Position numbers and translations under genes: made by a program | From: JBICIG01 sp043101605 | GTDB lineage: Bacteria; Planctomycetota; Phycisphaerae; Phycisphaerales; UBA1924 | DNA: 10,348 bases | NCBI GenBank assembly: GCA_043101605.1 | Contig: JBICIG010000018.1 | Coordinates: forward strand, 1 to 10,348 | Reading direction: 5' to 3' | Shown here: positions 6,989-10,348 of the stretch, in pieces | Numbering within the stretch: position 1 is the stretch's first letter | How the letters are laid out: every line of letters begins with the position of its first letter | Notes under the pieces: model-generated | Told to the model about the DNA's origin: nothing | The model's database searches: none | The model's input: only the letters and a program-made list of their open reading frames with translations

Positions 6989-7017
6989 CATGCCCAAGCT
7001 GCGCTTGAGCATGCCAC
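6989..7017 (-). repeat. REP-like hairpin B (minus orientation), inverted partner of hairpin A
   Basis: Read on the minus strand it is GTGGCATGCTCAAG, loop CGCAG, then CTTGGGCATG. This equals hairpin A except for a G-C to C-G swap in one stem pair and a shorter loop. The two units point towards each other with a 22-base spacer, the layout of REP doublets (BIME or REPIN elements). No RAYT transposase gene lies in this window. Confidence 0.65.
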
Positions 7018-7211
7018 ACGCAGAGCGCCGGGTGCCACTGTCAACCCGCGCCAGCCAGGTGCGAATCCGCCGTAACGCGTGATGGCCTTGGCGTGTCGCC
7101 GACGAATTAGTGGTGCGGCCGGGAATCGCCCCGACGCCCAGAAAAGAGTCCCATTTTGCTGACCGCCGGTGTTGAACTGCGCATGGAGAGGTGCACGCAT
7201 CACTTCAACGC

Positions 7212-7216
7212 GGGAG
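7212..7216 (+). promoter_or_regulatory. Ribosome binding site of the small membrane protein gene
   Basis: GGGAG with an 8-base gap to ATG 7225. It decides this start, since the longer in-frame reading from 7156 has no such signal. Confidence 0.6.
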
Positions 7217-7224
7217 ACACGGGT

Positions 7225-7467
7225 ATGGGATTCGGGCACAATGTCGGAGGGCGTATGGTGCCGGGCTCGGAGGCGGGCACGCAGGCGGCTCAGACGCGGG
7301 ACCGAATGGTCTACGCGCAGGACCAGGCCAGCCGCAACCGCGGGACTAGCGGCGGCGGCGGCGGGGGCGGCGGCTCGGGCTGCCTGATCTTCATGGTCGC
7401 TGTCATTGGGCCGGCGATTGCTTGGGGAGCGGTCGCGGTCGGGTCGCGGGTCATTGGAGTCATCTAG
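7225..7467 (+). CDS. Small single-pass membrane protein with a Gly8 linker, unknown function
   Basis: 80 residues, not recognised. Residues 1-42 are polar and soluble (MGFGHNVGGRM...RDRMVYAQDQASRNRGTS). A run of eight glycines follows (43-50, coded by GGC/GGG repeats at 7351-7374), then SGC and one strongly hydrophobic segment (about 53-80, GCLIFMVAVIGPAIAWGAVAVG) reaching the C terminus. A tail-anchored inner-membrane protein fits. It is not a lipoprotein, as the Cys is internal and lacks a signal peptide. The start has a good Shine-Dalgarno sequence. The next gene begins 16 bases later, so the two probably form an operon. Codons end in G much more often than in neighbouring genes, which prefer C. 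That and the repeats nearby suggest an accessory, perhaps acquired, pair. Confidence 0.65.
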   Translation: MGFGHNVGGRMVPGSEAGTQAAQTRDRMVYAQDQASRNRGTSGGGGGGGGSGCLIFMVAVIGPAIAWGAVAVGSRVIGVI

Positions 7468-7483
7468 ACGAGTCGGGGAAGTA

Positions 7484-8044
7484 ATGACGAATGCATTCGG
7501 TGGCATGCACCCGGGATATTGCGCGCGATGCGGGCACATCCTGCAATGGGGCGGGTTGTGCGCGAACTGCAGCCGTGAGGCGGAGCAAGCCGAGCGGCGG
7601 GCGCAGCGGCGAAGGGCTCAGGATCGTGCCGCGAAGAAGCGGGAGAAATTCGAGGCGGAAGTCAAGCGAATCCAGGCCGAGGAAGGGCCGCTGCGCAAGG
7701 CGCTCGACTCCGCGATCCGGAAGCAGGCGGATCTGTCGAAATTGGTGCATCGAGGCGAGTTGAAGCTGAAGTCGATCGAGGCCGGGTACGCCAAGGATGT
7801 GCGAAGGAGTGAGCGTCAGATCGCTGCGCTCGAAGGGAAACTCAAAGCGGCGCGGACGGCGGCGTCGAAGCTGCTCGGGCGTCGGGATGCCAAGATCCAA
7901 CCGGTTCGCGCGTCGCTCGAGGCCTCGCAGCGAAAGCTCGGCGAAGCGAGCAAGGCTGTGGATCGGGCCTCGGAACAACTCGCGGCCAAGCAAAGAAAGG
8001 CCGCCGAGCGAATCAAGCAAGCCGAGCGGAAGCACCTGCACTAG
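7484..8044 (+). CDS. Zinc-ribbon and coiled-coil protein of unknown function
   Basis: 186 residues, family not recognised. The N terminus has CARC (13-16) and CANC (26-29), a C-x2-C-x9-C-x2-C set able to bind one zinc. After it (about 30-186) comes an almost unbroken highly charged helix rich in Ala, Lys, Arg and Glu (EAEQAERRAQRRRAQDRAAKKREKFEAEV, then SERQIAALEGKLKAARTAASKL and SQRKLGEASKAVDRASEQLAAKQRKAAERIKQAE), predicted to be a long coiled coil. No signal peptide or membrane segment is seen. Start ATG 7484 follows GGGGA with a short 4-base gap; ATG 7505 is an alternative just before the first Cys. It lies 16 bases after the small membrane gene, whose anchor could recruit it, though that is a guess. 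Codon use is G-rich like that gene. It converges with smpB across a palindrome. Confidence 0.72.
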   Translation: MTNAFGGMHPGYCARCGHILQWGGLCANCSREAEQAERRAQRRRAQDRAAKKREKFEAEVKRIQAEEGPLRKALDSAIRKQADLSKLVHRGELKLKSIEAGYAKDVRRSERQIAALEGKLKAARTAASKLLGRRDAKIQPVRASLEASQRKLGEASKAVDRASEQLAAKQRKAAERIKQAERKHLH

Positions 8045-8067
8045 CTCGGGGCTGCTCCCTCACCGTT

Positions 8068-8096
8068 GGGTGCCACTGGCGGCTCGCCCGCCAGTG
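8068..8096. repeat. Palindromic repeat, CACTGGCGG...CCGCCAGTG
   Basis: CACTGGCGG (8074-8082) pairs perfectly over nine bases with CCGCCAGTG (8088-8096) around a five-base loop, in the 72-base gap where the zinc-ribbon gene and smpB converge. The leading GGGTGCCACTG also occurs at 7030-7040 without the rest. It could end transcription from either side, but there is no T tract. I recall GGTGCCACTGGCGG-type repeats in planctomycetes. Confidence 0.6.
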
Positions 8097-8116
8097 CCGC
8101 CGCAAGGCCCACATCC

Positions 8117-8593
8117 CTACACCCTCTTCGAAACCGCCCTCCGCAGATCCCGCCGCGTCTCCCGCTCGTCGATCAGGTCGCGCTTGTCCGCCTTCCGCCG
8201 ACCCGTGCCGAGCCCGATCAGCACCTTCACGCGGCCTTCCTTGAAGTACATCCGAAGAGGCACCATCGCCACGCCCTTCTGCGACACCTCGCGCAGCAGC
8301 TTCCGGATCTCCCGCTTGTGAGCCAGCAGCTTTCGATTCCGCAGCGGGTCGTGCTGGAGCTGACCCGCCGGCGGGTACTCCGAGATGTTCGCCCCGACGA
8401 GCCACAGTTCCTCGCGCCGGTCGTCGGCCCGCACATACCCCTCGGCGATCGACGCCCGCCCGTCGCGGATGCTCTTGACCTCCGGCCCGCGCAGCTCGAC
8501 CCCGACCTCCAGCGTCTCGCGGATGTCGTAATCGTGCCGAGCCTTACGGTTCTCGATCGTCGGCGAGTCGTTCTTGGCGGGTCGCTTGGCCAT
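8117..8593 (-). CDS. smpB: SsrA (tmRNA)-binding protein SmpB
   Basis: 158 residues, normal length. SmpB binds tmRNA and brings it to stalled ribosomes for trans-translation. Conserved blocks visible in order are IENRKARHDYDI, the GVELRGPEVKSIRDGRASIAEGYV core (usually G-EVKS-R-G-), LVGANISEY, HDPLRNRKLLAHKREI, LRMYFKEGRVKVLIGLGTGRRKADKRDLI and the basic C-terminal tail ERETRRDLRRAVSKRV, which in the family enters the decoding centre and mRNA path. The start is ATG at 8591-8593 with no Shine-Dalgarno sequence. TATCGT lies 10 bases upstream, so the mRNA may have almost no leader. The gene diverges from tlpA across 68 bases and converges with the zinc-ribbon gene. No ssrA gene is present in this window. 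Confidence 0.97.
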   Translation of the reverse strand: MAKRPAKNDSPTIENRKARHDYDIRETLEVGVELRGPEVKSIRDGRASIAEGYVRADDRREELWLVGANISEYPPAGQLQHDPLRNRKLLAHKREIRKLLREVSQKGVAMVPLRMYFKEGRVKVLIGLGTGRRKADKRDLIDERETRRDLRRAVSKRV

Positions 8594-8603
8594 GGGCGTT
8601 CAG

Positions 8604-8609
8604 ACGATA
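8604..8609 (-). promoter_or_regulatory. Candidate -10 element for smpB
   Basis: On the minus strand TATCGT ends 10 bases before the smpB ATG. With the usual 6-7 bases from the -10 element to transcription start, the leader would be only about 3-4 bases, in keeping with the missing Shine-Dalgarno sequence. No -35 match stands out. Confidence 0.4.
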
Positions 8610-8650
8610 CGCGGGCCATACACCCCACGCGCCCCGACCCATCGACCCCA

Positions 8651-8656
8651 TACCAT
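8651..8656 (+). promoter_or_regulatory. Candidate -10 element for a leaderless tlpA mRNA
   Basis: TACCAT is followed by CCCCC and then the ATG at 8662. The five-base gap would put transcription start at or next to the A of the start codon. The same TACCATCCCCC string occurs at 5097-5107. There is no Shine-Dalgarno sequence and no clear -35 box. Confidence 0.4.
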
Positions 8657-8661
8657 CCCCC

Positions 8662-9192
8662 ATGCCCCCCTCACGCCTCCACGCCCGCCCCCGTCCGATG
8701 CTCGGCGTCCTCGCCGCGCTCTGCGCGATGCTCGCCCTGCTCCCCGGCTGCGGCCGCGACGAATCCCCCGCGTTCGACCCCGCCGCCTGGTCCTTCAAGG
8801 ACCTCAACGGCAACACCCACGCCCTGGCCGACTACCGCGGCAAGCTCGTCGTCCTCGACCTCTGGGCGACCTGGTGCCTCCCCTGCCGCGAACTCATGCC
8901 CGAAATGCAGCAACTTCACGAGCAGTACCAGGGTCGCAAGGTCGTCATCCTCGGCGGCAACACCTACGAGCGCGCCGACCCCGCCCCGCTCGTCCGCGAA
9001 CTCGGGCTCACTTACCCGCAACTCCTCGAGACCGACCCCCTCGCCGACGCGCTGGGCGTCCGCGGGCTGCCGACGGTCATCGTCTACGGCGTCGACGGCG
9101 AGGTCGTCTATCGCCACCTCGGCAGCAGCCCGGCATCGCTCTCGGGGCTGAAGGCGTTCATCGCCAACTACGCCGAGACGCACGACCTCTGA
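8662..9192 (+). CDS. TlpA/ResA-like thioredoxin-fold lipoprotein
   Basis: 176 residues. An Arg-containing N region and hydrophobic stretch (about 13-27) end in LLPGC, so Cys30 is the likely lipidated residue after signal peptidase II cleavage; Pro at the position before Gly is a little unusual. The thioredoxin fold follows: SFKDLNGNTHALADYRGKLVVLDLWATWCLPC with active-site Cys72 and Cys75, LMPEMQQLHEQY, and cis-proline Pro137 in GLPTVIVYG. Membrane-anchored relatives reduce or isomerise disulfides outside the cytoplasm, for instance apocytochrome c in cytochrome maturation. WCLPC replaces the more common WCxPC forms with G or V. No cytochrome genes are adjacent, so the partner is unknown. It diverges from smpB and is probably translated from a leaderless mRNA. 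Start ATG 8662 is preferred; ATG 8698 would cut the signal peptide short. Confidence 0.92.
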   Translation: MPPSRLHARPRPMLGVLAALCAMLALLPGCGRDESPAFDPAAWSFKDLNGNTHALADYRGKLVVLDLWATWCLPCRELMPEMQQLHEQYQGRKVVILGGNTYERADPAPLVRELGLTYPQLLETDPLADALGVRGLPTVIVYGVDGEVVYRHLGSSPASLSGLKAFIANYAETHDL

Positions 9193-9218
9193 TCGCGCGC
9201 ACGAACACCGCGACTTGA

Positions 9219-9234
9219 TGTTCCACGTGGAACA
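9219..9234. other. parS centromere-like site (ParB binding palindrome)
   Basis: TGTTCCACGTGGAACA is a perfect 16-base palindrome (18 with the flanking A and T at 9218 and 9235). It fits the widely conserved bacterial parS consensus TGTTNCACGTGNAACA at every fixed position. It lies in the 61-base gap between the converging tlpA and FAH-family genes, outside coding sequence. ParB-CTP clamps load at such sites and spread to organise origin segregation and SMC loading. No parA or parB gene is in the window, which is normal for chromosomal sites. It is the only CACGTG core of this type that I saw here. Confidence 0.88.
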
Positions 9235-9253
9235 TGTACCGGCGATGTGCGCA

Positions 9254-9964
9254 CTACTCGAAGCGCACCGGGTTCCGCAGCGTCCCGATGCCCTCGATCT
9301 CGACCTCAACGACATCGCCGTCGCGCAGGAAGCGCTGCGGCGAGCGAGCCATCCCCACGCCGCTGGGCGTCCCGGTCATGATGACCGTTCCGGGCATAAG
9401 CGTCGCGCCGCGCGACAGGTCGCTGATCAGCCGCGCCACGGGGAACATCATGCTCGCGGTCGAGTCGCGCTGCATCTCCTCGCCGGAGACGGTGCAGCGG
9501 ATCGGGAGCGTCTGCGGGTCGGGGATCTCCGCCGGCGGCACGACCCGCGGGCCGAGCGGGCAGAAGGTGTCGAACGACTTGCCCCGGCAGAACTGCCCGC
9601 CGCTGCCCTGCTTCTGCCACCACCGCGCCGAGACATCGTTCCCGCACGCGTAGCCGAGCACATGCCCGAGGGCATCGGCCTCGCTGACATCGCGGGCGGC
9701 GGTGCCGATGATGACCGCCAGTTCGGCTTCGAAATCGACCTGCTCGCGGTCCTGGCAGACCTTCGGCACGACGATCGCGTCGCCGTGCAGACACGCCGAT
9801 GCGGGGCTCTTGGCGAACACCATCGGGCGATCGGGGATCTCGGCGCCCTGCTCGGTCGCGTGCTCGGCGTAGTTGCGACCGATGCCGATGATGTAGCGGA
9901 CGGGCAGATCGCCCGCGGGCGTCCCCTTGATGACGACGCCGAAATCGCCGCGTGCCAGTTCCAT
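9254..9964 (-). CDS. Fumarylacetoacetate hydrolase (FAH) family protein
   Basis: 236 residues, covering the FAH catalytic domain with a short N-terminal part. Signatures are YIIGIGRNYAEHA, PMVFAKSPASA, DFEAELAVIIG with metal ligands expected at Glu79 and Glu81, GYACGNDVSAR with Asp110 as the third ligand, GQFCRGKSFDTFCPLGP, and the end GTVIMTGTPSGVGMARSP...LRDGDVVEVEIEGIGTLRNPV. Members are Mg/Mn-dependent cytosolic hydrolases, isomerases or decarboxylases acting on beta-keto or acylpyruvate substrates; the exact reaction cannot be read from sequence. Start ATG 9964 is supported by GGAGA on the minus strand (9973-9977) with an 8-base gap. It follows mqnD by 49 bases in the same direction and may be co-transcribed, though a role in menaquinone synthesis is not implied. 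Confidence 0.94.
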   Translation of the reverse strand: MELARGDFGVVIKGTPAGDLPVRYIIGIGRNYAEHATEQGAEIPDRPMVFAKSPASACLHGDAIVVPKVCQDREQVDFEAELAVIIGTAARDVSEADALGHVLGYACGNDVSARWWQKQGSGGQFCRGKSFDTFCPLGPRVVPPAEIPDPQTLPIRCTVSGEEMQRDSTASMMFPVARLISDLSRGATLMPGTVIMTGTPSGVGMARSPQRFLRDGDVVEVEIEGIGTLRNPVRFE

Positions 9965-10013
9965 GTGATGGTTCTCCGTGCCGAGCCGCTCGCGATGGAG
10001 CGGCCGCGTGCGC

Positions 10014-10348
10014 TTAGACGAGGTCGATCTCCCCCACCGCCGGGCAGAGCCCGAGCCCCGCGCCGAGATCGAACAGCCGGCGCAGCGCCGCCTGCCCGAC
10101 CTCGCCCATGTCCGCGGTCAGATCGCTGACATACATCGACAGGTATCGATCGAGAAGCCTCGCGTCCTTCCACTCCGGGCGCGTGTCCGCGTGGAGCTTG
10201 AGGAACGCACGCGACTCGTGCGAGTGCGTGCGCGCGTGGGCGACCGAAGCCGACAGCAGCGCCGAAACTTCCTCGCAGGTTCCCTCACCGAAGCGTGCGT
10301 CCAGGTCGCGGCGGATGACATTGAGCCCCAGCGGCAGGGGCAGTTGCT
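10014..10348 (-). CDS. mqnD: 1,4-dihydroxy-6-naphthoate synthase MqnD, C-terminal part
   Basis: About 110 C-terminal residues are visible; the start lies beyond the right edge. MqnD works late in the futalosine route of menaquinone synthesis, turning cyclic dehypoxanthine futalosine into 1,4-dihydroxy-6-naphthoate. The frame reads LPLPLGLNVIRRDL, then helices ending in LLDRYLSMYVSDLTADMGEVGQAALRRLF and the final GLCPAVGEIDLV. This matches the MqnD pattern PLGLNVIRRDL ... MYVNDxTLDMGExGRxAxxxL ... IExV, as I remember the family; MqnA, its fold relative, lacks this end. The stop TAA is at 10014-10016. The frame has no breaks. The FAH-family gene follows 49 bases downstream. Presence of MqnD implies respiration with menaquinone made by the futalosine pathway. 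Confidence 0.87.
   Translation of the reverse strand, partial: QLPLPLGLNVIRRDLDARFGEGTCEEVSALLSASVAHARTHSHESRAFLKLHADTRPEWKDARLLDRYLSMYVSDLTADMGEVGQAALRRLFDLGAGLGLCPAVGEIDLV

Larger units (their letters stand above)
6777..7224. other. Repeat-rich intergenic region between rhlE and two small unknown genes
   Basis: These 448 bases hold no convincing gene on either strand. They contain the rhlE terminator, a CACGGGCG palindrome, an inverted pair of REP-like hairpins, and a GGGTGCCACTG fragment (7030-7040) shared with the palindrome at 8068-8096. The part 7041-7200 shows nothing definite. Its AT-richer patches (GAATTAG near 7105, CCATTTTGC near 7153) could hold the promoter of the following genes, but no box pair is convincing. 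Confidence 0.65.

Noticed and set aside
7021..7140. tRNA-like GTGCGAATCCGC string
   Set aside because: The flanks do not form a T stem, and no acceptor, D or anticodon arms could be placed around it.
6910..7539. 209-residue open frame on the minus strand across the repeat region
   Set aside because: It crosses the REP doublet, overlaps the small membrane gene with its good Shine-Dalgarno sequence, and its peptide shows no family pattern. Long chance frames are common at this GC content.
9219..9234. The palindrome as a plain terminator between converging genes
   Set aside because: It has no T tract on either side and matches the parS consensus exactly, a much more specific explanation.
9215..10129. 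304-residue plus-strand open frame opposite FAH and mqnD
   Set aside because: It spans the parS palindrome and is antisense to two genes recognised by clear motifs; the peptide is Arg/Ala/Pro-rich without family features.

Overview
The window is a GC-rich bacterial chromosome segment. Its genes use mostly C-ending codons on the plus strand and carry few AT-rich patches. The gene content fits a Planctomycetota-like bacterium, perhaps class Phycisphaerae: cobalamin-dependent MetH of the long type, futalosine-route menaquinone synthesis (MqnD), a TlpA lipoprotein, and palindromes of the CACGGGCG-TCC-CGCCCGTG kind that I recall from such genomes. This placement is an inference from gene content and composition, not a phylogenetic result.

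Left part (1-4395): the 3' three quarters of metH runs off the left edge and is followed, probably in the same transcript, by a PaiB-type FMN-binding protein. Facing them on the minus strand is a single FecCD/BtuC-type ABC permease without its ATPase or binding protein.

Centre (4396-6877): atpC (ATP synthase epsilon) stands alone, away from any other atp gene. It is followed by a stretch of palindromes and by a RhlE-type DEAD-box helicase with a possibly structured leader. atpC and rhlE are each followed by a copy of the same hairpin (CACCGACYTC / GAGGTCGGTG), and the second copy has a T tract and looks like an intrinsic terminator.

Accessory patch (6878-8100): a repeat-rich spacer contains an inverted pair of related REP-like hairpins. 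Two small unknown genes follow, with G-rich codon use unlike their neighbours: a Gly8-linker single-pass membrane protein and a zinc-ribbon/coiled-coil protein. Another palindrome closes the patch.

Right part (8117-10348): smpB and a TlpA/ResA-like thioredoxin lipoprotein diverge from a 68-base spacer, and both may have leaderless or nearly leaderless mRNAs. Beyond them, mqnD (cut by the right edge) and a FAH-family hydrolase run on the minus strand. In the convergent gap between the lipoprotein and the FAH gene lies a perfect parS-type palindrome, TGTTCCACGTGGAACA. It is the most informative non-coding element here and suggests the locus lies in the origin-proximal domain bound by ParB. No defence system, transposase, CRISPR array or RNA gene was found.
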